Source: Niallia circulans
GTDB taxonomy: Bacteria > Bacillota > Bacilli > Bacillales > Cytobacillaceae
Direction of reading: 5' to 3'
Assembly: GCF_007273535.1 (NCBI RefSeq)
Contig: NZ_RIBP01000004.1
Coordinates: 2,580,001-2,644,000 of the forward strand
Length of the DNA: 64,000 bases
In this document: positions 1 to 7,581 of the stretch, piece by piece
How positions within the stretch are numbered: position 1 is the stretch's first letter
How the letters are laid out: every line of letters starts with the position of its first letter
Made by a program: the position numbers and the translations under genes
The notes under the pieces: generated by a model
Seen by the model: the letters and a program-made list of their open reading frames with translations, nothing else
What the model was told of the DNA's origin: nothing
The model's database searches: none

Positions 1-675
1 GGCTTGTGCGAATGTCCGGACCTTTGTACTGCGGAAGGTGATATCTTCAATCGTGCCTTCCACACTTGGAGTCTTAATCCAATCACCGATCGTAAACGGC
101 TTTTCTGTAATTAACACGATACCTCCAAAAAGGTTGCTGACCGTTTCCTTTGCTGCAAGAGCAAACGCAAGTCCACCTAGACCAAGTCCAGCGATAAAGC
201 CGTTTATGTTAAAGCCCCATTCTTGGGCAATAATGCTGAATCCGAACAGGAAAACAAGTGTTTTTAGCATTTTTGTCAGAAAAGGAACAATAATTTTATC
301 AACATTTATATCCAGCTTTGTCATCAGCTTTGGAAAGAGCAGTGTTGTCACATTGCTTAGATTAAACAAACCCCATGTTAATAAGGCAACAAAGCAAGAG
401 CGGACAAGGCTTGATTCCCATGCTGCAGATATGGTTTGAAAGGGGAGGAACTGGAAAGCTAACTGCATGCCTATCACGACAAACACCCAGCGTATCGGTT
501 TTTCAAAGGCAACAAGAATAGTGCTTGCTGCATGAATCTTTTTCGTTTGTGTATAGGAAAGGACCATTGCAAACAAATGGCTGGTAAACCACTTTCTTAG
601 CAATAGACTTGTCGCAACTACAATTATAGACAGCAGCAGGCTGGCCCAAATATTGGTGTCTAAAAAATCACTCAT
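1..675 (-). CDS. MscS-family mechanosensitive channel, 3' end cut by window
   Basis: Reverse-strand reading frame begins with ATG at 675 (MSDFLDTNIW) after the RBS-like AAGGAGTG and stays open for 225 codons to the window edge. It has three hydrophobic segments in the first 100 residues, then the MscS pore-lining helix rich in Gly/Ala (GFIAGLGLGGLAFALAAKE, about residues 160-178) and the start of the beta domain (GIVLITEKPFTIGDWI). Proteins of this family open under membrane tension to release solutes after hypo-osmotic shock; this one is of the small YkuT/YhdY-like type. The C-terminal cytoplasmic vestibule lies outside the window. The long forward ORF over the same DNA is a shadow. Confidence 0.93.
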   Translation of the reverse strand, partial: MSDFLDTNIWASLLLSIIVVATSLLLRKWFTSHLFAMVLSYTQTKKIHAASTILVAFEKPIRWVFVVIGMQLAFQFLPFQTISAAWESSLVRSCFVALLTWGLFNLSNVTTLLFPKLMTKLDINVDKIIVPFLTKMLKTLVFLFGFSIIAQEWGFNINGFIAGLGLGGLAFALAAKETVSNLFGGIVLITEKPFTIGDWIKTPSVEGTIEDITFRSTKVRTFAQA

Positions 676-750
676 AAATAATACACTCCTTCTAAATATA
701 GTTGTCCTATCTGTACTATATTAGAAGAAGTAAGCAAGTATGCATGCATG

Positions 751-784
751 AAAAAAGCTTGAAGCGCATAAGCCTTCAAGCTTT
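751..784 (-). terminator. Rho-independent terminator for the GNAT gene
   Basis: Perfect 11-bp inverted repeat AAAGCTTGAAG / CTTCAAGCTTT with a 9-nt loop, followed on the reverse strand by six T. It sits 5 bp past the stop of the acetyltransferase gene. Confidence 0.85.
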
Positions 785-788
785 ATAT

Positions 789-1346
789 TTAAGCCTCCAT
801 AAGACCATCTGTCTGGTCTATCGTTGAGCGCATTGTGTATAGTGTAAAAACATCCTTAGGAACTTCAAATAATTCGTAGCTGACTCCTGTTTCTTCCTTG
901 AGTTTTTCTACAATTGTTTTTCTTGTTTCATTGGCATGGACGGCATAAGGGAGCTTTTCTGCTGCTTTAATAGAACGAAGATTATGCTCTCTTATACGCA
1001 TTAAGATACTGTTAATATTTAATTCAAAGAAAGCTTCTGAAAAAAACAGTTCCTTGGCAATTTTATTGTATCCTTTTCCGTGATATGGCTTGCCAATCCA
1101 GGTTCCTAAAAAACCGATTCCGTCTTGTATATCATACAGATTGATCGTTCCAATCGGGTTATGCCATTCATCAAGAATGGTGCGAGAAATTAGTTCTCCT
1201 TTTTCTTCCGCTTCAATTGTTTGTTTTGTGACAAACAAATATTCTTCATAAGATGCTGCCTTTTGGCGAACAAATGGAAACACATCTGAATGCTTCATTA
1301 ATTCATAAAGAACAGCACAATCTTCCAATTCACGTTTTTTCAGCAT
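789..1346 (-). CDS. GNAT-family N-acetyltransferase
   Basis: 185 residues from MLKKRELEDC. This start is chosen because AAGGAGGG lies 7 nt upstream; a longer frame up to 1466 runs through a tRNA-like element and has no RBS. The protein shows the RimJ/RimL-type GNAT layout: an N-terminal strand-helix with charged residues, a central GTINLYDI strand, then GFLGTWIGKPYHGKGYNKIAKEL-like motif A (here GKGYN replaces the R-x-x-G-x-G/A consensus) and a late ILMRIREHNLRSIKAAEKL segment in which a neighbouring-Asn/Ser pattern binds the cofactor. It probably acetylates an amino group using acetyl-CoA; the substrate cannot be read from sequence. Monocistronic, with its own terminator. Confidence 0.85.
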   Translation of the reverse strand: MLKKRELEDCAVLYELMKHSDVFPFVRQKAASYEEYLFVTKQTIEAEEKGELISRTILDEWHNPIGTINLYDIQDGIGFLGTWIGKPYHGKGYNKIAKELFFSEAFFELNINSILMRIREHNLRSIKAAEKLPYAVHANETRKTIVEKLKEETGVSYELFEVPKDVFTLYTMRSTIDQTDGLMEA

Positions 1347-1407
1347 AAAAATACCCTCCTTATACATGAGGGCAGAAAACAGAAGAATGACAAATACCGC
1401 TCCGCCC

Positions 1408-1500
1408 TCGAAATTTTTTATCAACTTGTAACTTGTAAAAAATTTCGGGGTGGGAATCGAACCCACTAGAACCGTAAAGGTGGCGCACCATTTGCCTTCC
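1408..1500 (-). other. tRNA-like T-arm fragment plus hairpin in the GNAT leader
   Basis: Read on the reverse strand, 1451-1467 is a textbook T-arm (GTGGG-TTCGATT-CCCAC). Just upstream, GGC-AAATGGTG-CGCC resembles a D-arm, but there is no regular anticodon stem, no complementary 7-bp acceptor and no CCA end, so it is not a working tRNA gene. It is followed by a 12-bp hairpin CGAAATTTTTTA / TAAAAAATTTCG (1409-1446). The whole unit lies in the untranslated leader of the acetyltransferase gene. It may be a decayed tRNA or a tRNA-mimic leader. Confidence 0.4.
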
Positions 1501-1604
1501 CTATATTTTATTTATTGTTTTCCTGCAATAATGTCGAACTGCTTCTATTGTACAAAAAAAGTTTTAAAATTCCTATAGGTAAATGTAAGGTTATTGTAAA
1601 GTCT

Positions 1605-2195
1605 TTATTTATTTTTTTTGCGGATTTGCAGAAGTATATACGCACCAAGCAATAAGACTGCTGCAATGATAATTGGTGTGATGTATGGCTTAGCATATGT
1701 CTCAATATTCTCCCAATGGTCGCCAAGTCTCATTCCCAGCAATAAAAACAAAACGGTCCATGGGATGATGGCTGCAGTTGTATATAACGTAAACTGCCCA
1801 ATCGGCATTCTCGCAAGACCGGCCGGTATGGAAATAGCATGTCTAACTACAGGGATAAACCGGGCAAGGAAAATCATGCCTGTTCCGTACTTAAGAAACC
1901 ATTTTTCAGAAGCATCAACATGAGAGCTTTTGATTAAAATATACTTTCCATATTTGTCGATAAAAGGTCTTCCACCGTAAAGAGCGATCCAATATAAAAA
2001 TAGCTGGGCAATTGTTCCGCCGATGACACCGGCAAGCAGGGCGCCGAAAAAATTGATATGGCCGGTATGGATTAAATACCCTCCATAGCTTAGCACGATT
2101 TCACTTGGAATTACTTCAACCATTAATCCTAATGCTATACCCATATAGCCTAAGGATGATAAAAATTCGAAAATTGTATGTACTAATTCTGACAC
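1605..2195 (-). CDS. DedA/SNARE-associated-family membrane protein
   Basis: 196 residues with a GTG start at 2195; GGGAGAGAT lies 8 nt upstream. The DedA signature is clear: E-x-x-P-(S)-E near residues 27-31, GGTIAQLFLYWIALYGGRPF (about 59-78) and the arginine-bearing FLARFIPVVRHAISIPAG (about 107-124), with four to five membrane segments and a basic tail. DedA proteins are inner-membrane lipid scramblase/transporter-like proteins; the bacterial UptA and PopT branches recycle undecaprenyl phosphate and phosphatidylethanolamine respectively. Which lipid this paralog handles is not evident. Single gene. Confidence 0.92.
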   Translation of the reverse strand: MSELVHTIFEFLSSLGYMGIALGLMVEVIPSEIVLSYGGYLIHTGHINFFGALLAGVIGGTIAQLFLYWIALYGGRPFIDKYGKYILIKSSHVDASEKWFLKYGTGMIFLARFIPVVRHAISIPAGLARMPIGQFTLYTTAAIIPWTVLFLLLGMRLGDHWENIETYAKPYITPIIIAAVLLLGAYILLQIRKKNK

Positions 2196-2450
2196 TTACA
2201 TCTCTCCCGCGTAATGTAATTATTTGTATTTTCTATAAAGAATAGTCAATCATAAGTATACATGACCAATGGACAAAATAGAAATAAGAAATTAAAATGA
2301 GTGTTTAATAGGTATTCATAAAAGGAATACTAAAGTGTTTCCCTTAAATTTTACTTAAAGCGAAAAATAAGTAAATAAAACTGAAACATATTAAGAATAT
2401 GCTCGTATATAATAAAGACAAATAATTTCAATCTATAAAGGGAGGACATA

Positions 2451-2786
2451 ATGACTTACCGTAAAGATGTACACCAAGACGAAAGACTGTTTGCCATGCT
2501 TATTTATGTTTTAAGTTTTTTTACAGCATTTATCGGCCCATTAGTCGTTTATTTAATAAAAAGCGATTCACCATTTGTTAAGTATCACGGCAAAGAATAT
2601 TTTAATTTCCTTATATCTTATGCTATATACGGAGCAATAAGCTGGTTGCTGATATTTGTGCTGATCGGATTTGTGTTAATGCCACTTGTTGGAATTGCTG
2701 CATTTGTATTTACGCTTATCGCTGCAATCAGAGCATACGAGGGTGTTGAATATCGAATTCCATTCATTATCCGTATTATAAGATAG
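2451..2786 (+). CDS. DUF4870 small membrane protein
   Basis: 111 residues, ATG 7 nt after AAAGGGAGGA. Two or three hydrophobic helices flank the family motif VKYHGKEYFNFLISYAIY (residues 43-60) in which H-G/A-K-E/Q-x-x-N-F is conserved, and it ends with an amphipathic YRIPFIIRIIR. DUF4870 proteins are integral membrane proteins of unknown function, common in Bacillus. Monocistronic, closed by a terminator. Confidence 0.85.
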   Translation: MTYRKDVHQDERLFAMLIYVLSFFTAFIGPLVVYLIKSDSPFVKYHGKEYFNFLISYAIYGAISWLLIFVLIGFVLMPLVGIAAFVFTLIAAIRAYEGVEYRIPFIIRIIR

Positions 2787-2797
2787 TACCAAGTGAT

Positions 2798-2832
2798 AAA
2801 AGACTCGTTCGTCATGAACGGAGTCTTTTTTT
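2798..2832 (+). terminator. Terminator after DUF4870 gene
   Basis: Stem AAAGACTC-GTTC / GAAC-G-GAGTCTTT with loop GTCAT and a run of eight T. Confidence 0.85.
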
Positions 2833-2896
2833 TGTCTTTTATTGTAATAATCGCTATGATAGATTGGAATGAAGGGAAGAGAAAGAAGGATTGAAA

Positions 2897-3751
2897 ATGA
2901 AAGAAAAGGTAGGACTAGTGCTTGAGGGAGGCGGCATGCGAGGTGTGTATACAGCAGGAGCCCTTGAGTGCTTTTTAGAACATGAGGTATATTTCCCATA
3001 TGTGATTGGTGTTTCGGCAGGAGCCAGTTATGGAGCATCTTATCTTTCCAAGCAAGTTGGCAGGAATAAAAGAGTTAGTTTGGATTTTGTTACAGATCCC
3101 CGCTATATGTCTTGGCGGAACTTTCGGCAAACAGGCCAGTTTTTTGGGATGGATTTCATTTACAATCAAATCCCCAATACGATGGTGCCATTTGATTATC
3201 ATGCCTTTTACGAAAATGAAGCGGAGTTTAAAATTGGGGCAACTGATATTCAAACAGGTGAAAGTGTCTTTTATGGTAAGCAGGATTATAAACAGGAACT
3301 GCTGAAGGCGTTAGAAGCATCGAGTTCTTTGCCGTTTTTGGCACCGATTGTAGATTTTAAAGGGAAAAAGCTGTTGGACGGGGGCATTGCTGATCCTATC
3401 CCCCTTAAGAAGGCGGTAGAGGATGGCTTCACAAAAAATGTCGTCATTTTGACAAGGAATTTAGGATATCGTAAATCAAAATCGCGGTTTTCGTTTTTCA
3501 TAAAACGCAAATACCCTCAATTTTCCGGATTACAGCAAGCTATGCAGGCAAGGTATAAAAATTATAATGAAACGCTTGAATATATTGAACAAGAAGAACG
3601 GAATGGAAACATACTTGTCATAAGACCACAGGAAAAATTGATTGTCGGACGTATGGAAAGAAATCCTCAAAAACTCGAAAATTTGTATATGCAAGGCTTT
3701 CGTGATGCAAAAGCAGCACTTGTACAGATGAAAGAGCATGAATATATGTAA
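2897..3751 (+). CDS. Patatin-like phospholipase (YjjU/YlbK type)
   Basis: 284 residues from ATG 2897; a TTG six bases earlier abuts the AAGGA and is unlikely to be used. Patatin features are complete: oxyanion motif GGGMRGVYTAG (residues 12-22), nucleophile elbow GVSAG (about 39-43), and the dyad aspartate in LDGGIADP (about 158-165). The Ser-Asp dyad hydrolyses acyl esters of phospholipids. The C-terminal region (QGFRDA, NGNILVIRP) is like E. coli YjjU. No signal peptide, so cytoplasmic or membrane-associated. Alone between two terminators. Confidence 0.92.
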   Translation: MKEKVGLVLEGGGMRGVYTAGALECFLEHEVYFPYVIGVSAGASYGASYLSKQVGRNKRVSLDFVTDPRYMSWRNFRQTGQFFGMDFIYNQIPNTMVPFDYHAFYENEAEFKIGATDIQTGESVFYGKQDYKQELLKALEASSSLPFLAPIVDFKGKKLLDGGIADPIPLKKAVEDGFTKNVVILTRNLGYRKSKSRFSFFIKRKYPQFSGLQQAMQARYKNYNETLEYIEQEERNGNILVIRPQEKLIVGRMERNPQKLENLYMQGFRDAKAALVQMKEHEYM

Positions 3752-3758
3752 AGCTATG

Positions 3759-3795
3759 AAATCCCAATTGGTCGTATGCCAATTGGGATTTGTTT
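3759..3795 (+). terminator. Terminator after patatin gene
   Basis: Inverted repeat AAATCCCAATTGG / CCAATTGGGATTT, loop TCGTATG, followed by G-TTTT. It may also serve the convergent YdcF gene. Confidence 0.85.
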
Positions 3796-3816
3796 TATGT
3801 CAAACAATAAAAGCTA

Positions 3817-4380
3817 TTAATATCCAAGCACCTTCATTTTGCCAATAGCCAACAATTCTCGCAATGTTAACGAGACTTTCACTGAGTTCGGTGTTTTGGC
3901 CGCGAGAGGGTGTGCTTTGATACCAATTTTTTCAGCAATTGTGATTGCCCTGAAAAGGTGGAAATCACTTGTGGCAATAGTCACTTCCTTTATGTCATAT
4001 AAGTCCTTACTGTTTTGTAGGTTTTCAATAGTAGAAGTAGACGTATCTTCCAAGAGTATCCTATCTTCCGGCACTTTCTTTTCAAGAAGATAGTTTTTGA
4101 GTGCTGCAGCCTCTGATATCTTTTCTCCCTCTCCTTTACCGCCAGATACAATAATTTTAGACTGTTTATTATTATTCCAATAAGAAAGGGCAGCATCAGC
4201 CCGGTTTTTAAGCACTTTTGATAATGTTTCGCCGTCCACTTTAGCCCCGAGGATAATAATATAAGGTATTCCGTCAGGGGGTGTTATAGCAGAGGTTCTT
4301 TTCATTTTTACATAGTAAAAGGATGTACAGGCTATCAACAGTACGGCAGTTGTGAGGATAGCAAATTTTACTTTTTTCAA
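3817..4380 (-). CDS. YdcF/SanA-type DUF218 protein
   Basis: 187 residues. One N-terminal membrane anchor (residues 7-23) is followed by a DUF218 domain: IIILGAKVDGETLS (about 42-55), IIVSGGKGEGEKISEA (about 76-91), DTSTSTIENL (113-122) and ATSDFHLFRA (about 138-147). The family includes E. coli SanA (vancomycin exclusion) and YdcF and is thought to act on envelope glycans or a nucleotide-like ligand; biochemistry is not settled. Divergent from the next gene. Confidence 0.88.
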   Translation of the reverse strand: MKKVKFAILTTAVLLIACTSFYYVKMKRTSAITPPDGIPYIIILGAKVDGETLSKVLKNRADAALSYWNNNKQSKIIVSGGKGEGEKISEAAALKNYLLEKKVPEDRILLEDTSTSTIENLQNSKDLYDIKEVTIATSDFHLFRAITIAEKIGIKAHPLAAKTPNSVKVSLTLRELLAIGKMKVLGY

Positions 4381-4477
4381 AAAATATCACTCCAATCAAT
4401 CATAGATGATAATGGCTGTTAATAGAATATAGAATACTAGATTATGTTTAAAAAATCAGTAAGGAGCCATGTTCGTG

Positions 4478-5263
4478 ATGAATATCGAAAAATACTACAG
4501 ACAATCAGCAACTGCTTATCTTAACGCAAGCATTATCAGCTGCCTTCCAGTCATCTTTTTTCTGGCAATGTTTTTAAGTATTAAGCTGAATCGTCTCTTT
4601 CTTTTGTTAATCATACCCTTTTGTTTATACAGTATAACCGCATTTGCCTCGTACTTGCTTCAGAAACGGCGATGTGAGAGGCTTGCGAATACTTTCGAAG
4701 AGACAAAGGTGAAGTCTCTCCTTCAATCTCGGACAGTTCTTTTGTCTTTTTTGCCTGCACCATCTTTAAGGATGCTTATTTTTGACGGTGAGGGATTAGT
4801 ACTCGGAGAAATTAGGGATGAAAAATTTGCTTTGTTCAGGTGGTATTTGCCAGCATTTCTAGACGGATTACGGTCAAAAACATATGGTTTCTATAACGGG
4901 GAAGATATGCTTCAATATCAATTTACGATGCGAAAACAATCGATAGAGATTCGGAATAGAAAAAACCAGCTGATCAGTAAAATGGATGAAAAGAAAACAG
5001 ATAAGGCTGTGCAAACTATTTATATATATGATGATAAGCAGCTTGTGTTAAAAAGGTCCCTTGCATTTACTGATTATCGCCTTGAAAAGGAAGGCGGCTT
5101 AATACTGGCAAATGTGAAAAAGGGCTGGATGCCAAAGGATTGGCAAAAGCGTTTTTTAGACCCAAACCATCCAGTTGTGACTATCCACCATTCTGCAGCA
5201 AACAAAGATATAATTCATATTTATGCGATTTTGGCAAAAATATTTGCTTATAAGGACCATTAA
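4478..5263 (+). CDS. Hypothetical membrane-anchored protein
   Basis: About 261 residues starting MNIEKYYRQS. The RBS AAGGAG (4461-4466) is too near ATG 4469; GTG 4475 or ATG 4478 are better spaced. Two adjacent hydrophobic helices (about residues 16-60) are followed by a soluble, Lys/Asp-rich domain with several short beta strands (LRMLIFDGEGLVLGEI, FYNGEDMLQYQF, TIYIYDDKQLVLKRS). I do not recognise a family. The layout suggests a tubby/PH-like phospholipid-binding domain tethered to the membrane, but that is only an impression. Confidence 0.75.
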   Translation: MNIEKYYRQSATAYLNASIISCLPVIFFLAMFLSIKLNRLFLLLIIPFCLYSITAFASYLLQKRRCERLANTFEETKVKSLLQSRTVLLSFLPAPSLRMLIFDGEGLVLGEIRDEKFALFRWYLPAFLDGLRSKTYGFYNGEDMLQYQFTMRKQSIEIRNRKNQLISKMDEKKTDKAVQTIYIYDDKQLVLKRSLAFTDYRLEKEGGLILANVKKGWMPKDWQKRFLDPNHPVVTIHHSAANKDIIHIYAILAKIFAYKDH

Positions 5264-5268
5264 AGAAA

Positions 5269-5294
5269 AAAGGCTGGCAAATTTGCCAGCCTTT
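5269..5294. terminator. Bidirectional terminator
   Basis: Perfect 13-bp palindrome AAAGGCTGGCAAA / TTTGCCAGCCTTT between convergent genes; A-rich on its left and T-rich on its right arm, with the better U-run for the reverse-strand FabF gene. Confidence 0.88.
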
Positions 5295-5311
5295 AAATCA
5301 CATCTGCGTTA

Positions 5312-6544
5312 TTAATATTTTTTAAGCAATATTGCTGAATTGTGGCCGCCGAATCCGAATGAATTGGATAGGCCGATGGTCATTGCTTTTTCTCTAGCTG
5401 TATTTGCAACATAATCCAAGTCACAATCTGCGTCTGGGTTTTGCAAATTGATGGTTGGGGGAATAAGCTGGTGCTGTAGTGTTTTGGCGAGGGCGATTGC
5501 TTCTACGCCACCTGCTGCACCAAGCATATGTCCAAGCATTGATTTATTCGCAGTTACAGGAATTTGATGGGCATCTGCACCAAACAGCTTCTTGATTGCG
5601 AGTGTTTCTGACATGTCGCCAACCTTCGTGCTCGTTGCATGTGCGCTGATTACATCCACATCAGCAGTTGTGATGCTTGCTTTTCGCAATGCATTTCTCA
5701 TTGCTGTATATGCGCCAATTCCCTCTGGATGAGAAGCAACCATATGATAGGCATCTGAGCTTGCACCATAGCCGATAACTTCACAAATAATGGGCGCATT
5801 GCGACTTAAGGCATGTTCTAAAGATTCTAGCACTAATATTCCCGAACCTTCACTCATTACAAATCCATCCCGTCCTTCATCAAAGGGACGACTTGCAAGC
5901 ACAGGTTCGTCATTTCTTGATGATAATGCTCTAGCATTTGCAAAACTAGCCACAGATAATCGTGAAATTGCGGCTTCTGCGCCACCAGCAAACATGATGT
6001 CAGCATCATCGTTTCGAATCGCATTAAATGCTTCTCCAATAGATGTATTTCCAATCGAACAAGCAGTTACAGGCGAAAGAGATGGACCTAAGGCACCAAG
6101 CCTGATACTTATCTGCGCTGCAGCTGCATTTGAAATCATCATTGGTACTAAATTAGGACTGACCCTATTTGGACCCCTGTCCTGTAATATATTTACATTA
6201 TCGATAAGTGTATTGAGGCCGCCGATTCCGGACCCGACATATACGCCCATTCTTTCCTTATCGACTTTTTCTAGGTTCAATTGTGAACCGATTAACGCTT
6301 CCTCAGCGGCCGCTAATGCAAACTGTGCGAAGCGATCCAGCTTTTTCGCTTCCTTCGTGCCCCATCTTCCTTCAGCATCTAAATTCGTAACACTTCCAGC
6401 AATTTTCGTTTTTAAATCAGATACATCAAATTGTTCAATTTTACTTATGCCCGATTTTCCACTAGAGAGATTTTCCCAAAATTGATTCACATCATTTCCA
6501 AGTGGCGAGATGACACCCATTCCTGTGACAACGACTCTTTTCAT
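5312..6544 (-). CDS. fabF: Beta-ketoacyl-ACP synthase II (FabF-type)
   Basis: 410 residues, normal FabF length, start preceded by GGAGGAATGAAAG. It condenses malonyl-ACP with acyl-ACP in fatty-acid elongation. The catalytic Cys162 (VTACSIGNTS), His302 (AHATSTKVGD), Lys334 and His339 (NKSMLGHMLGAAGG) and the gating loop SFGFGGHN are all present. The residues after the Cys (CSIGNTSIGEAF) and AHATS differ from the usual TACATGTNAIG and AHGTS, so this may be a second, specialised FabF rather than the housekeeping enzyme, which in Bacillus usually sits beside fabH under FapR. No FapR box is present here; it is divergent from an MmyB-like regulator gene. Confidence 0.93.
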   Translation of the reverse strand: MKRVVVTGMGVISPLGNDVNQFWENLSSGKSGISKIEQFDVSDLKTKIAGSVTNLDAEGRWGTKEAKKLDRFAQFALAAAEEALIGSQLNLEKVDKERMGVYVGSGIGGLNTLIDNVNILQDRGPNRVSPNLVPMMISNAAAAQISIRLGALGPSLSPVTACSIGNTSIGEAFNAIRNDDADIMFAGGAEAAISRLSVASFANARALSSRNDEPVLASRPFDEGRDGFVMSEGSGILVLESLEHALSRNAPIICEVIGYGASSDAYHMVASHPEGIGAYTAMRNALRKASITTADVDVISAHATSTKVGDMSETLAIKKLFGADAHQIPVTANKSMLGHMLGAAGGVEAIALAKTLQHQLIPPTINLQNPDADCDLDYVANTAREKAMTIGLSNSFGFGGHNSAILLKKY

Positions 6545-6591
6545 CTTTCATTCCTCCAAAAGCTTGTTTTTTTATCTATTTTATCGTTTAC

Positions 6592-6624
6592 TTATCCTAT
6601 TACAAGTTGTAGTTTATCCTATTA
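6592..6624. promoter_or_regulatory. Direct repeat in the fabF / regulator intergenic region
   Basis: Two identical 11-mers TTATCCTATTA at 6592-6602 and 6614-6624, 22 bp apart (two helical turns). The reverse strand of the second copy contains TATAAT, so the repeat would overlap a fabF -10 element. A good candidate operator for the divergent MmyB-like regulator. Confidence 0.45.
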
Positions 6625-6657
6625 TAAATACTACTAGCTTAATAAGGAGACGAAAGT

Positions 6658-7491
6658 ATGAACGATGAGATAAGACTTCGGGCACTGTCTGAGTTTTTGA
6701 AAACGAAGCGGTCAAAGCTGCTGCCACAGATGGTTGGGCTACCTCCTGGAGGGAGAAGGCGCACACTTGGGCTGCGCAGAGAAGAGGTGGCACAACTAGC
6801 AGGAGTCAGCACAACATGGTACACATGGCTTGAGCAAGGCAGAGATATTAAAGTGTCGATTTCCGTATTAGAAGCAGTTTCGGACGCTTTAAGATTGAGT
6901 AAGGACGAAAAAAAGTATGTATTTGGACTGGCCTTTGAGGAAGCGCATAATACAGAAATTACTTTAGATGAGGGAGAATTAATCACTCCTTCTTTAGAAA
7001 AAATTCTAAGAGAACTTAAATATTGTCCGACAATTATTACTGATAGAAGATGCTTTATAGTTGGCTGGAACGAAGCTGCAGCACAAGTATTCCTGAACTT
7101 CAATTTGTTGCCTTTAGAGAATCGGAACTTGATTGAGCTTTTGTTTGCGAGAAAAGAATTAAAGGCACTTGCTGTTAACTGGGAGCATTTTGTCCAGGGT
7201 TTTCTTTCTATTTTCCGTACTTATTTAGGACAGTATATGGCTGATGATTGGTATTCACACTTTATTCAACAAATGGGAGATAAGTATCCTGATTTCCAAA
7301 AGATGTGGAAGGAAAGTGAAGTAAGCTCTGCACCAGAAGTTATGATTGAATTTCGACATTCAAAGGCAGGCAAGATGCTCTACAACTTGTCATCCCTGCA
7401 GGTTCATGGTGCAAATGATTTAAGATGCAGCATTTATACACCAGTTGACGGTACAGAAACAGAAGAGAAATTGAAGCAGCTTATTAAATAG
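6658..7491 (+). CDS. XRE-family regulator with MmyB-like ligand domain
   Basis: 277 residues, RBS AAGGAGA. The N-terminal HTH (LGLRREEVAQLAGVSTTWYT, residues 37-56, then WLEQGRD) with the preceding PPGGRRRTLGLRREEVA is diagnostic of the MmyB/MLTR family. The remainder (about 100-275) is the MLTR ligand-binding domain (WNEAAAQVF, RNLIELLF, HFVQGFLSIFRTYLGQY). A crystal structure of a family member was reported with a bound fatty acid, so fatty acid or acyl sensing is likely. These regulators commonly control a divergent neighbour; here that is the FabF-type gene, which fits lipid sensing. Confidence 0.9.
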   Translation: MNDEIRLRALSEFLKTKRSKLLPQMVGLPPGGRRRTLGLRREEVAQLAGVSTTWYTWLEQGRDIKVSISVLEAVSDALRLSKDEKKYVFGLAFEEAHNTEITLDEGELITPSLEKILRELKYCPTIITDRRCFIVGWNEAAAQVFLNFNLLPLENRNLIELLFARKELKALAVNWEHFVQGFLSIFRTYLGQYMADDWYSHFIQQMGDKYPDFQKMWKESEVSSAPEVMIEFRHSKAGKMLYNLSSLQVHGANDLRCSIYTPVDGTETEEKLKQLIK

Positions 7492-7581
7492 CAGCTAAAA
7501 ACGCATTGTGCAATAAAATACCTTCATATAAAATGAAAGTAAAAGAAAGTAAAAGAAAAGGATAGAATAGGTGAATGCATC

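Noticed and set aside
38..439. 133-residue forward ORF at the left edge
   Set aside because: It is antisense to the MscS reading frame, which has clear family motifs; no RBS.
1347..1466. N-terminal extension of the GNAT protein
   Set aside because: It translates through the tRNA-like element and hairpin; the strong RBS is at 1346.
6545..6657. FapR operator before the FabF-type gene
   Set aside because: No TTAGTACCTGATACTAA-like palindrome; only the 11-bp direct repeat.
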